Positions 8,576-17,229 of a DNA stretch of 49,361 bases are shown one piece after another (positions within the stretch are counted from its first letter, which is position 1; the number at the start of each line of letters is the position of its first letter). Source of the stretch: Gallionellaceae bacterium. Its GTDB lineage: Bacteria; Pseudomonadota; Gammaproteobacteria; Burkholderiales; Gallionellaceae. The notes under the pieces were generated by a model. The model was not told the origin of the DNA, did no database searches, and saw only the letters and a list, made by a program, of their open reading frames with translations. A program made the position numbers and the translations under genes. The DNA lies in contig DMCN01000098.1 in NCBI GenBank assembly GCA_003445795.1, positions 1 through 49,361 of the forward strand, read 5' to 3'.

Positions 8576-9592
8576 TTAGACGGTGCGCCCGATCGCGTTG
8601 GCGATGGCACCCAGTGAGCCCATGAGCTTCTTCAGTTCGTCCGGTGTCAGTGCCTGGTCGGCATCGCACCATGCATCGCAGGGGCTGGGGTGCATCTCGA
8701 CCAGCAGGCCGTCCGCACCGGCTGCAATCGCGGCTTGCGACAGTGCCGGCACCATCCAGGCCTTGCCGCCTGCGTGCGACGGATCGACGATCACCGGCAG
8801 GTGGGTCTCTTTCTTCAGCACGGCGATGGCGGTCACGTCCAGCACGTTGCGGTAGGCAGTCTCGAAAGTGCGGATGCCGCGCTCGCAGAAAATGATGTTG
8901 TGGTTTCCGCCGGCAGCAATGTATTCAGCCGACATCAGCCACTCGCTGATGGTGGCTGACATGCCGCGCTTGAGGATGATGGGCTTGTTGACCTTGCCCA
9001 CTGCTTTGAGCAGGTCGAAGTTCTGCATGTTGCGCGTGCCGATCTGGATCGCGTCAACGTCGTGTTCCATGAAGGTATCCAGTTGGCGCGCGTCCATCAG
9101 TTCGGTGACGATGGGCAGCTTGTATTTTTCGGCCGCCTTGCGGAACATGACCAGACCTTCTTCGCCGTGCCCCTGAAATGCATAGGGGCTGGTGCGCGGC
9201 TTGAATGCGCCGCCGCGCATCAGGCGGCAACCGGCTTCATGCGTGAACTTCGCCGAAAGATCCATCTGTTCCTGCGTCTCCACCGAGCAGGGGCCGGCGA
9301 TGATCTGTATCTGGTTGCCGCCCAACGGGATGCCGCCGATCTCGACGACGGTGTTCTGCTTGTGCGACTCGCGCGACACGATCTTGTATTGCTTGGCGAT
9401 GTGCATCGCCGATTCCACGCCCGGCAGCGAAGTGAACATCTCCGCTTCCAGCTTGCGCTCGTCGCCGATGGCGCCGATGACAGTGCGCTCGATACCGCGC
9501 GAGATGTTGGCCTTGAGTCCGGCTGCTTCGATCTTTTTCACCACCGTGGCGATCTGTGCATCGGTGATCTCATTGCCCATTACGATGATCAT
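8576..9592 (-). CDS. aroF: 3-deoxy-7-phosphoheptulonate (DAHP) synthase, type I-beta
   Basis: A 338-residue DAHP synthase that condenses PEP and erythrose-4-phosphate, the first shikimate step. An N-terminal ferredoxin-like regulatory domain (about residues 1-70, MIIVMGNEITDAQ...) precedes the TIM barrel, which marks the I-beta class. Barrel motifs include IAGPCSVE, GGAFKPRTSPYAFQG, ILKRGMSAT and VDPSHAGGK. It overlaps hisC by 4 nt and tyrA follows after 3 nt. The N-terminal domain is expected to mediate feedback inhibition, but the effector cannot be read from sequence. Confidence 0.94.
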   Translation of the reverse strand: MIIVMGNEITDAQIATVVKKIEAAGLKANISRGIERTVIGAIGDERKLEAEMFTSLPGVESAMHIAKQYKIVSRESHKQNTVVEIGGIPLGGNQIQIIAGPCSVETQEQMDLSAKFTHEAGCRLMRGGAFKPRTSPYAFQGHGEEGLVMFRKAAEKYKLPIVTELMDARQLDTFMEHDVDAIQIGTRNMQNFDLLKAVGKVNKPIILKRGMSATISEWLMSAEYIAAGGNHNIIFCERGIRTFETAYRNVLDVTAIAVLKKETHLPVIVDPSHAGGKAWMVPALSQAAIAAGADGLLVEMHPSPCDAWCDADQALTPDELKKLMGSLGAIANAIGRTV

Positions 9593-10710
9593 TTATTTTC
9601 TCCGCTGGCCTGCTGACTGATGCATTTCTCCAGTGCAGCCAGAAACTTTGCATTCTCACTTTCCAGACCGATGGTCACACGCAGCCAGTCCGGCATATCG
9701 TAGTTGGCTATCGGGCGTACGATCAGGCCCAGTTCGAGCAGGCGTCGGTACATCGCCGAGGCGTTGCTGATGCGGAACGCCACGAAGTTACCGAACGAGG
9801 GGATGTATTCCAGCCCCAGTCTGGTCAACCCGTCGGTGATCTGCACCATGCCGCGCCGGTTCAATTCGAACGTCTTCTTGACGAAAGAAACATCACGCAA
9901 CGCCGCCACCGCCGCTGCCTGCGCGATGCTGTTGACGTTGAACGGCTGGCGCACGCGGTTGATCATGTCAGTCACCTGCTCGTGCGCCATCGCATAGCCG
10001 ACACGCAATCCCGCCAGACCGTAGGCTTTGGAGAAGGTGCGCGAGATGATGAGATTGGGGAATTCCTTCAGCCAGCTCACGCTGTCGTAGCGTTTGTCTT
10101 CCGGCAGATATTCATTATAGGCCTCATCCAGCACCACCAGTATCTCGGGCGGCAGGCCGCGCAGGAAAGCCAGCAAGTCGTCCGCACTCAGGAAGGTGCC
10201 CGTGGGGTTGTTCGGGTTGGCGATGAACACCATCTTGACCTTGTTGTCCCTGGCGGCCCGCAACATCGCAGGCAGGTCGTGGCCGTACCCCGCGGCGGCG
10301 GGCACAGTGATGCCGGTCGCGCCCACGGCTTGTGTCGCCAGCGCATACACGGCGAAAGCATGTGCCGAGTACACCACCTTGTCGCCGGGTTGCAGGAAGG
10401 CGCGCGCCGCCAGTTCGAGCAGGTCGTTGCTGCCGTTGCCCAGTGTGATGTTGGCATGTGTCACGCCATAGCGCTTGACCAGCGCATCTTTAAGTTCGAA
10501 ACCGTTGCCATCGGGATAGATCGCGATGGTCTTGATCGCCTCCTGCATGGCGGCGACTGCAGCCGGGCTCGCGCCCAGCGGATTCTCGTTAGAGGCCAGC
10601 TTGATGATGCCGCTGATACCGAGCTCTCGTTCCAGTTCCGAGATCGGCTTGCCGGGCTGGTACGGCGCGATAGCGCGGATATAGGAAGGGGCTAAATCAC
10701 AGAAATTCAT
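9589..10710 (-). CDS. hisC: Histidinol-phosphate aminotransferase
   Basis: A 373-residue fold-type I PLP aminotransferase. Motifs are LASNENPLGASP near the N-terminus, the PNNPTG substrate loop, DEAYNEY, and the PLP lysine in SRTFSKAYGLAG. HisC acts in histidine synthesis, and in this aromatic operon it may also transaminate phenylpyruvate or prephenate. The start at 10710 (MNFCDLAPSYIRAI) is family-like; the ORF upstream of it is non-conserved. It lies between pheA and aroF. Confidence 0.93.
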   Translation of the reverse strand: MNFCDLAPSYIRAIAPYQPGKPISELERELGISGIIKLASNENPLGASPAAVAAMQEAIKTIAIYPDGNGFELKDALVKRYGVTHANITLGNGSNDLLELAARAFLQPGDKVVYSAHAFAVYALATQAVGATGITVPAAAGYGHDLPAMLRAARDNKVKMVFIANPNNPTGTFLSADDLLAFLRGLPPEILVVLDEAYNEYLPEDKRYDSVSWLKEFPNLIISRTFSKAYGLAGLRVGYAMAHEQVTDMINRVRQPFNVNSIAQAAAVAALRDVSFVKKTFELNRRGMVQITDGLTRLGLEYIPSFGNFVAFRISNASAMYRRLLELGLIVRPIANYDMPDWLRVTIGLESENAKFLAALEKCISQQASGENK

Positions 10711-10756
10711 TTGATGCCTTGAGAAAAAACAAAAATGGGTTAGGGTTGGCTTTGGA

Positions 10757-11821
10757 CTACACAGCCACCGGATACGAACCCAGCACCTTGACGAAAGCGG
10801 CGATCTGCTTGAGCTGCTCCAGCGCGGCGGCGACCTTGGCATCGGATTGATGGCCTTCGATGTCCACGTAGAACACGTATTCCCACAAACCTGCGCCGCT
10901 GGGCCGCGATTCCATTTTGGTCATCGAGACGCCGTTGTTGGCCAGCGGGGTCAGCAGGGCGTGCATCGCGCCGGGGCGGTTGGGCGTGGACATCGCCAGC
11001 GAAGTTTTGTCGCGACCGGAGGGCGCGACATCCTGTTTGCCGATGACGAGGAAGCGCGTGGTGTTGCGCGCATCGTCCTCGATGTTCTGCGCCAGCACCT
11101 TGAGACGGAAATGCTCCGCCGCATGCTCTCCGGCGACTGCGGCAGCAAATGACTCTTCCGCCGCCATGCGCGCCGCGTCGGCATTGCTGGAAGCGGTAAT
11201 GCGCTCGGCCTGCGGCAGGTGCGCATGCAGCCAATCCTGACACTGACCGAACGATTGCGGATGCGAATAGACCTTGCGGATGAGCGACAGGTCGTTCTCG
11301 TTGGACAGCACGCACTGATGCACCTGCAACAGCACTTCACCGCAGATCTTGAGATCGCTGTTGAGCAGGAGGTCGAGCGTGCGCCCAATCGCGCCTTCGG
11401 TGGAATTCTCCACCGGCACCAGACCGTAGTTCGCCGCCCCGCTTTCCACCGCCGCGAACACGCCGTCGATGGAGTCGGCGGGCAAGCCCTCTGAAGCCTG
11501 GCCGAAACGCTGGAACATCGCCGCTTCGCTGAAAGTGCCATGAGGGCCGAGATAGGCCACGCGCAGCGGCGCTTCCAGCGCGCGGCATTGCGACATGATC
11601 TCGGTGAACAACTGCGTCACCGCCTGCTTGGACAGCGGCCCGGCATTGGCCTGCGCCATGCGGTTCAGCACCTGCGCCTCGCGCTCGGGACGGAGCACCG
11701 CTCCGTTGCCTTTGGCGCGGCCGATCTGCTGCGCCAGTCCGGCACGCTGGTTGAACAGCTTGAGCAGTTCGTCGTCGATACAGTCTATCTGGGCGCGGAA
11801 TTTTTTCAGTTCTTCGGACAT
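10757..11821 (-). CDS. pheA: Bifunctional chorismate mutase / prephenate dehydratase (P-protein)
   Basis: A 354-residue P-protein. An AroQ chorismate mutase domain occupies residues about 1-85 (FRAQIDCIDDELLKLFNQR). The prephenate dehydratase domain follows (VAYLGPHGTFSEAAM near residue 88, VENSTEGAIG, then TTRFLVIG). A C-terminal ACT domain (PGAMHALLTPLANNGVSM and ESRP) is the usual phenylalanine-binding regulatory module. It makes phenylpyruvate from chorismate. It is 5 nt from serC. Confidence 0.95.
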   Translation of the reverse strand: MSEELKKFRAQIDCIDDELLKLFNQRAGLAQQIGRAKGNGAVLRPEREAQVLNRMAQANAGPLSKQAVTQLFTEIMSQCRALEAPLRVAYLGPHGTFSEAAMFQRFGQASEGLPADSIDGVFAAVESGAANYGLVPVENSTEGAIGRTLDLLLNSDLKICGEVLLQVHQCVLSNENDLSLIRKVYSHPQSFGQCQDWLHAHLPQAERITASSNADAARMAAEESFAAAVAGEHAAEHFRLKVLAQNIEDDARNTTRFLVIGKQDVAPSGRDKTSLAMSTPNRPGAMHALLTPLANNGVSMTKMESRPSGAGLWEYVFYVDIEGHQSDAKVAAALEQLKQIAAFVKVLGSYPVAV

Positions 11822-11826
11822 GTGGA

Positions 11827-12909
11827 TCAGCCTTTGCGCTGCGCGAATTCATTCATGAAATCGGCCAATGCCTGCACGCCCGCCAGCGGCATGGCATTGT
11901 AGATCGAGGCGCGCATACCGCCCGCCAGCTTGTGGCCCTTGAGTTGCAGCATGCCGCGAGCTTCCGCCTGTTTGAGGAATTCGGCGTCCAGCGCCGCATC
12001 GCGCGTCTTGAACGGCACGTTCATGCGCGAACGGTCGGCCTTCGCCACCGGGCATGCGTAGAAACCGCTGCTGGCGTCGATGGCGTCATACAGCAGCCTG
12101 GCCTTGGCGATATTGGTGCGTTCCATCGCGGCCACGCCGCCGTTCTTCTTCAGCCACTGGAACACCAGTCCGGCCATGTACATGCCGTAGGTCGGCGGGG
12201 TGTTGTACATCGAATCGTTGTCGGCGTGGATCTTGTAATCCAGCATGGTCGGCAGGCGCGGGTCGGCATGGCCGACCAGGTCCTCGCGCACGATCACCAG
12301 CGTCAATCCGGCGGGGCCGATGTTCTTCTGCGCACCGGCGTAGATCAGGCCGAACTTCGCCACATCACAGGTACGCGACAGGATGTTGGACGACATGTCC
12401 GCCACCAGCGGCACCTTGCCGGTGTCGGGAACCCAGTTGAACTCCACGCCGCCGATGGTCTCGTTCGGCGTGTAGTGCACGTAGGCCGCGTCCTTGTCCA
12501 GCTTCCAGGTCTTGAGTTCGGGAGCGTAGGTGAAATTGCGGTCGGCGCTGCTGGCAGCCTCGTTGACGTGGCAGAACTTCTTCGCCTCGGCGATGGCCTT
12601 CTTCGACCATTCGCCGGTGTTCACATAGTCGGCCGAGAGTTTGCCGCGCAGCAGATTGAGCGGGATCATGGAGAACTGCAGATGCGCGCCGCCCTGCAGG
12701 AACAGCACCTTGTAGTTCTTCGGGATGTGCAGCAACTCGCGCAGATCAGCCTCGGCCTGCGCCGCGATGCCCATGAACTCCTTGCCGCGGTGCGACATCT
12801 CCATCACCGACATGCCGGTGCCGTGCCAATCCAGCAACTCCTCGCGCGCCTGCACCAGCACCTCGTGCGGCAATACGGCGGGACCGGCGCTGAAGTTGAA
12901 GACCGTCAT
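11827..12909 (-). CDS. serC: Phosphoserine aminotransferase
   Basis: A 360-residue class V PLP aminotransferase starting MTVFNFSAGPAVLPHEVL, diagnostic of SerC. The PLP lysine is in YAGAQKNIGPAGL (about residue 196), with HYTPNETIGG and a C-terminal KGHKLAGGMRASIYNAMP. It converts 3-phosphohydroxypyruvate to phosphoserine and also serves pyridoxine synthesis. It abuts gyrA with zero spacing; the gyrA stop immediately precedes its ATG, so translation is likely coupled. Confidence 0.96.
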   Translation of the reverse strand: MTVFNFSAGPAVLPHEVLVQAREELLDWHGTGMSVMEMSHRGKEFMGIAAQAEADLRELLHIPKNYKVLFLQGGAHLQFSMIPLNLLRGKLSADYVNTGEWSKKAIAEAKKFCHVNEAASSADRNFTYAPELKTWKLDKDAAYVHYTPNETIGGVEFNWVPDTGKVPLVADMSSNILSRTCDVAKFGLIYAGAQKNIGPAGLTLVIVREDLVGHADPRLPTMLDYKIHADNDSMYNTPPTYGMYMAGLVFQWLKKNGGVAAMERTNIAKARLLYDAIDASSGFYACPVAKADRSRMNVPFKTRDAALDAEFLKQAEARGMLQLKGHKLAGGMRASIYNAMPLAGVQALADFMNEFAQRKG

Positions 12910-15471
12910 TTACTCGGCATCCTCTTCTTCGGTCTCGGCGATGCGGCTCAGACCGGCCAGTTTCTCGCCCTCGCCCAGATTGATCAGCGTCACGCCCTGC
13001 GTGGCGCGGCTCATCTCGCGGATCTCGTTGACGCGGGTGCGGATCAGCACGCCGCTGGTGCCGATCAGCATGATCTCTTCTTCCGGTTTGACCAGCGTGG
13101 CCGCCACCACCTTGCCGTTACGCTCGGAAGTCTGGATCGCGATCATGCCCTGCGTGCCACGGCCATGGCGGGTGTATTCGGTGATCGGTGTGCGCTTGCC
13201 GTAGCCGTTCTCGGTCGCGGTCAGCACGGACTGCTCTTCGTTCTCGGCCACCAGCAGCGCGATGACCTTGCCGCCCTTGGCCAGGTTCATGCCGCGCACG
13301 CCGCGTGCGTTGCGGCCCATGCCGCGCACGTCGTCCTCGTCGAAGCGCACCGCCCTGCCCTCGTCCGAGAACAGCATCACGTCGTGCTTGCCGTCGGTGA
13401 TCGCCACGCCGATGAGGAAGTCGCCCTCGTCCAGGCTGATGGCGATGATGCCGGCCTTGCGCGGGTTGGCGAAATCGGACAACGGCGTCTTCTTCACCGT
13501 GCCTTCGCTGGTCGCGAAGAAGATGAACTGGTCCTCGGTGAACTGCTTCACCGGCAGGATGGCGTTGATCTTCTCGCCCGTTTCCAGCGGCAACAGATTC
13601 ACAATCGGTTTGCCGCGGCTGATGCGCGTACCCTGCGGCACGTCATAGACCTTGAGCCAGTACACGCGGCCGCGGTTGGAGAAGCACAGGATGTAATCGT
13701 GGGTGTTGGCGATGAACAGGTTGTCGACGAAATCGTCTTCCTTGGTTGCCGTCGCCTGCTTGCCGCGTCCGCCGCGTTTCTGCGCGCGGTATTCGTCCAG
13801 CTTCTGCGCCTTCATGTAACCGCTGTGCGACATGGTGACCACCACGTCTTCCGGCGCGATCAGGTCTTCCATGCTCATGTCTTGCGTGTGCGTGATGATC
13901 TCGCTGCGGCGCTTGTCGCCGAACTGCGATCGGATCGTAACCAGCTCGTCGCCGATGATCTGCGTCACGCGCGCCGGCTTGGACAGGATGTCGAGCAGGT
14001 CGGCGATCTTGTCCATCACTTCGCGGTATTCGCCGACGATCTTGTCCTGCTCCAGCCCGGTCAGGCGTTGCAGACGCAATTCCAATATGGCTTGGGCCTG
14101 CGCGTCGGAGAGGTAGTAGCCGCGCTCGTTGCCATTGCCTGTCAGACCGAACTCGGGTGCCAGCCCCTCGGGACGCGATGCGTCGCTGACGCGGGAAAGC
14201 AGATCCTCCACCAGCGACGAACGCCAGGAACGACCCATCAGAGACCGTTTGGCTTCCGGCGGCGTCGGTGCCGCCTTGATCAGCGCGATGATCTCGTCCA
14301 CGTTGGACAGGGCAACCGCCAGACCTTCGAGGATATGGCCGCGTTCGCGCGCCTTGCGCAATTCAAAGATGGTACGGCGGGTGATGACTTCGCGGCGGTG
14401 GCGCAGGAAGGCCCCGATGATGTCTTTCAGGTTGCACAGCTTGGGCTGGCCGTCGACGATCGCGACCATGTTGATGCCGAAGCTGTCCTGCATCGGCGTG
14501 TCCTTGTAGAGCTGGTTCAGGATCACTTCGGCGTTCTCGCCGCGTTTCAGCTCGATCACCGCGCGCATGCCGGACTTGTCCGACTCGTCGCGGATTTCGG
14601 AAATGCCTTCGAGGCGCTTCTCGCGCACCATCTCGCCGATGCGCATCAGCAAGGTGGCCTTGTTCACCTGATACGGCAGTTCGTCGATGATGATGGCCTG
14701 GCGGTCGCCCTTGCCGATGTCCTCGAAATGGGTGCGTGCGCGCATCACCACGCGGCCGCGGCCGGTGCGGTAACCCTCTTTCACGCCAGCCAGGCCGTAG
14801 ATGAAACCGGCAGTCGGGAAGTCGGGCGCGGGCACCAATTCAATCAGTTGCTCGATGTCCATTTCCGGATTCTTCAGCAGCGCCAGGCAGGCATCCACCA
14901 CTTCGCTCATATTGTGCGGCGGGATGTTGGTCGCCATGCCCACCGCGATGCCGGAAGAGCCGTTTACCAGCAGGTTGGGGAAGCGCGCCGGGAACACCAG
15001 CGGTTCATGCTCGGAACCGTCGTAGTTCGGCCCGAAGTCGACCGTCTCTTTATCCAGGTCGGCCAGTAGCTCGTGCGCGATCTTGGCCATGCGGATCTCG
15101 GTGTAACGCATCGCCGCCGCGTTATCGCCGTCCACCGAACCGAAGTTACCCTGGCCGTCCACCAGCGTGTAGCGCAGCGAAAAGTCCTGCGCCATACGCA
15201 CGATGGTGTCGTACACCGCGGTGTCGCCGTGCGGGTGGTACTTACCGATGACATCGCCAACGATACGCGCCGATTTCTTATAGGCCTTGTTCCAGTCGTT
15301 GGACAGCTCGTGCATCGCGAACAACACGCGCCGGTGCACCGGCTTCAGACCGTCGCGCACATCGGGCAGCGCACGGCCCACGATCACACTCATCGCGTAG
15401 TCCAGATAGGACTTGCGCATCTCTTCTTCAAGGCTTACCGGCAGGGTTTCTTTGGCGAATTGTTGTTCCAT
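12910..15471 (-). CDS. gyrA: DNA gyrase subunit A
   Basis: An 853-residue type IIA topoisomerase subunit. The catalytic tyrosine is Y123 in AAMRYTEIRM. The quinolone-resistance region reads HPHGDTAVYDTI, with Thr at the place of E. coli Ser83 and Asp kept at Asp87. The C-terminal DNA-wrapping beta-pinwheel includes the GyrA box QKRGGRGK, which separates gyrase from ParC. An acidic tail ends EEEDAE. It is the first gene of the minus-strand supraoperon that continues through serC and pheA; the 224-nt upstream gap probably holds its promoter. Confidence 0.97.
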   Translation of the reverse strand: MEQQFAKETLPVSLEEEMRKSYLDYAMSVIVGRALPDVRDGLKPVHRRVLFAMHELSNDWNKAYKKSARIVGDVIGKYHPHGDTAVYDTIVRMAQDFSLRYTLVDGQGNFGSVDGDNAAAMRYTEIRMAKIAHELLADLDKETVDFGPNYDGSEHEPLVFPARFPNLLVNGSSGIAVGMATNIPPHNMSEVVDACLALLKNPEMDIEQLIELVPAPDFPTAGFIYGLAGVKEGYRTGRGRVVMRARTHFEDIGKGDRQAIIIDELPYQVNKATLLMRIGEMVREKRLEGISEIRDESDKSGMRAVIELKRGENAEVILNQLYKDTPMQDSFGINMVAIVDGQPKLCNLKDIIGAFLRHRREVITRRTIFELRKARERGHILEGLAVALSNVDEIIALIKAAPTPPEAKRSLMGRSWRSSLVEDLLSRVSDASRPEGLAPEFGLTGNGNERGYYLSDAQAQAILELRLQRLTGLEQDKIVGEYREVMDKIADLLDILSKPARVTQIIGDELVTIRSQFGDKRRSEIITHTQDMSMEDLIAPEDVVVTMSHSGYMKAQKLDEYRAQKRGGRGKQATATKEDDFVDNLFIANTHDYILCFSNRGRVYWLKVYDVPQGTRISRGKPIVNLLPLETGEKINAILPVKQFTEDQFIFFATSEGTVKKTPLSDFANPRKAGIIAISLDEGDFLIGVAITDGKHDVMLFSDEGRAVRFDEDDVRGMGRNARGVRGMNLAKGGKVIALLVAENEEQSVLTATENGYGKRTPITEYTRHGRGTQGMIAIQTSERNGKVVAATLVKPEEEIMLIGTSGVLIRTRVNEIREMSRATQGVTLINLGEGEKLAGLSRIAETEEEDAE

Positions 15472-15629
15472 GAGCGACCTATTTTTGAGCCCCGAAAGAA
15501 GCCGACGGGGCGATAAAACGAAGACCGCATTCTAGCACAGCACCCCGCCCCCGCCGACTACCCGCCTCGGACCGCCCAGTAGCCGCCCGGCCTGCTTAGC
15601 CCATTGCCGCCAAAACAGGCCCTGACAAA

Positions 15630-15657
15630 GAAAAAGGCAACGGCCGAAGCCGTTGCC
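15630..15657 (-). terminator. Rho-independent terminator of the cytochrome c operon
   Basis: On the minus strand a GGCAACGGC/GCCGTTGCC stem with a TTCG tetraloop is followed by TTTTTC. It lies 38 nt beyond the stop of the last cytochrome gene and isolates that operon from gyrA. Confidence 0.88.
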
Positions 15658-15695
15658 TGAACACTACGAAGCTGCAATGAATCTGTTGTACTGCC

Positions 15696-16421
15696 TTATT
15701 TTGCTGCCGGTGCTGCCGCAGTCACCGTACGGTAGTCGGGCAGCCTGGACAGGTAGTCTGCCACTGCTTCCAGATCAGCCTGCGAGAACTTGGCGATCGC
15801 CTTGACCATGTCGGGGTTGGAGTTGCCGCGAACACCCTGCTTGATCCACTTCATCTCGCGCACCAGATAGTCGAAGTGCTGGGCCGAGACCATCGGGTAG
15901 GACTTGGCTGCATCGCCTTCGCCGTTCTTGCCGTGGCAAGTGAAGCACTTGTTGTCGTTGAACAGTTTCTTGCCCTTGGCCGACATGTCTTCCGCACCCT
16001 TGCCGTTCTCGCGAACGGTGGTCAGAGTGTTCAGATAAGCCGCGATGTCGCCGATCTCTTCCATGGAAATGGCCGGATCTTCAACGAAAGGCAACATCTT
16101 CGGGTTAAGGCGGATACCGGCGCGAATCTCGGTGATCTGCTTGATCAGCACACTGGCATGCTGGCCGGTCAGGCGGGGATAGACACCCTCGCGCACACCG
16201 GCGCCATCGGCCTTGTGACAGCCCTGGCAACCGCGGAAGGACTCTTTGCCCTTCACCGGATCACCGCCCATCTTCAGCACTGCGGTACGCTCGGGTGTCA
16301 TCTCGTCCCAGACGTAACCCTTCTTGCCGTAGACCTTGGGCTTGCTCGCATCTGCTGCGACAACAACGGCAGCCTGCAGGGAGAACAGCGCGACGATAAC
16401 GATAGAAAGTAGTTTTTTCAT
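15696..16421 (-). CDS. Periplasmic diheme cytochrome c (c4-like)
   Basis: A 241-residue protein with a Sec signal peptide (MKKLLSIVIVALFSLQAAVVVAA) and two c-type heme sites, CQGCH (residues 65-69) and CFTCH (159-163), in two cytochrome c domains. Possible distal Met ligands occur in NPKMLPF and NPDMVK. It likely shuttles electrons in the periplasm. Its ATG overlaps the stop of the upstream cytochrome gene by one base (TAATG), implying translational coupling. Located downstream of the Cyc2-like porin, it is a plausible carrier between the outer membrane and a terminal oxidase or bc1 complex; that role is inferred from context. Confidence 0.85.
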   Translation of the reverse strand: MKKLLSIVIVALFSLQAAVVVAADASKPKVYGKKGYVWDEMTPERTAVLKMGGDPVKGKESFRGCQGCHKADGAGVREGVYPRLTGQHASVLIKQITEIRAGIRLNPKMLPFVEDPAISMEEIGDIAAYLNTLTTVRENGKGAEDMSAKGKKLFNDNKCFTCHGKNGEGDAAKSYPMVSAQHFDYLVREMKWIKQGVRGNSNPDMVKAIAKFSQADLEAVADYLSRLPDYRTVTAAAPAAK

Positions 16422-17125
16422 TATTCAGCTTCCTTCAAGGTAAAGATATATTCTGCCACGGCAGCCATCTCCTCTTCGGTCAAACGCTTGGCAACGGCGC
16501 GCATGACACCTTTGGGATCATTGGTACGGGCACCGCTCTTGAAATTCGCCAGCTGCGAAACGACGTAAGTCTGGTTCTGACCGTTCAGGCGCGGGAACTT
16601 GTCGTTGCCGCTACCGTCTTCGCCATGGCAACCGCCACAAGCCGGTGCCGCTGTCGCCAGCACACCTTCGAGGTAGATCTGTTGACCCTTGGCGACCAGA
16701 TCAGCCTTGGCCTGTTCGCTCATCGCCCCAGCCGCTGCCGGTGCGCTCGCGTCCGCTACTGCCGGGGCGCTCGGATCGGCCGCCGGTGCGCCGACCAGAC
16801 GCTTCTGCTCGCTGAAATACTTCGCCAGCGCCTTGAACTCGCTCTCATCCACCATCGGGATGATGCTATCCATGATCGGATTGGTACGCTTGCCAGCCTT
16901 GAAATCTTCCATCTGACGCTGCAGATATTTCGCATTCATGGCTGAAAGCTTTGGATTCTCAGGAATAACGCTGTTGCCGTCCGGGTTGTGGCAGCCACCG
17001 CAGAGCAGCAAGCGCTCTTCCAGCGGAACCGGCTCGGCCTGGACTGCCGCCGACGTGAGCAGCATGCCTAGCAGGACACCCAAGGTGCCCAGATGCATGC
17101 CGATGTGTTTATTCTTATCTTTCAT
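16421..17125 (-). CDS. Periplasmic diheme cytochrome c
   Basis: A 234-residue protein with an N-terminal signal sequence ending near residue 30 (SAAVQA). It has two heme-binding motifs of identical sequence, CGGCH at 42-46 and 163-167, separated by an Ala/Pro-rich linker (about 113-134), so it is a two-domain class I cytochrome c. The start at 17125 (MKDKNKHIG) is chosen for the strong SD (GGGAGGATCACA before ATG); an in-frame start further upstream would extend into the promoter. It is the first gene of a two-cistron unit with the cytochrome at 15696-16421 and follows the Cyc2-like gene, from which it is separated by a terminator and a promoter. Confidence 0.86.
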   Translation of the reverse strand: MKDKNKHIGMHLGTLGVLLGMLLTSAAVQAEPVPLEERLLLCGGCHNPDGNSVIPENPKLSAMNAKYLQRQMEDFKAGKRTNPIMDSIIPMVDESEFKALAKYFSEQKRLVGAPAADPSAPAVADASAPAAAGAMSEQAKADLVAKGQQIYLEGVLATAAPACGGCHGEDGSGNDKFPRLNGQNQTYVVSQLANFKSGARTNDPKGVMRAVAKRLTEEEMAAVAEYIFTLKEAE

Positions 17126-17149
17126 TGTGATCCTCCCTATCGAATCCTC

Positions 17150-17179
17150 AATATATACAAAATAGCTTCGCCGAATCAA
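17150..17179 (-). promoter_or_regulatory. Probable sigma-70 promoter of the diheme cytochrome pair
   Basis: On the minus strand TTGATT (17174-17179) and TATATT (17150-17155) are 18 nt apart; TATATA at 16 nt is an alternative. The -35 element overlaps the U-tract of the cyc2 terminator. The site is about 25 nt upstream of the cytochrome start codon. Confidence 0.55.
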
Positions 17180-17203
17180 AAAAGGAAGGCCTTGCGGCCT
17201 TCC
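17178..17203 (-). terminator. Rho-independent terminator after the Cyc2-like gene
   Basis: A GGAAGGCC/GGCCTTCC stem with a four-base GCAA loop is followed on the minus strand by six T. It sits 26 nt past the stop of the cytochrome-porin gene, so that gene can be transcribed as a separate message. Confidence 0.88.
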
Positions 17204-17229
17204 TCTTGATTACAACACTTACGCTACGA

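Noticed and set aside
11932..15069. 1045-residue plus-strand ORF opposite gyrA and serC
   Set aside because: Low-complexity His/Arg/Ala/Asp composition and full overlap with two certain genes; a high-GC shadow.
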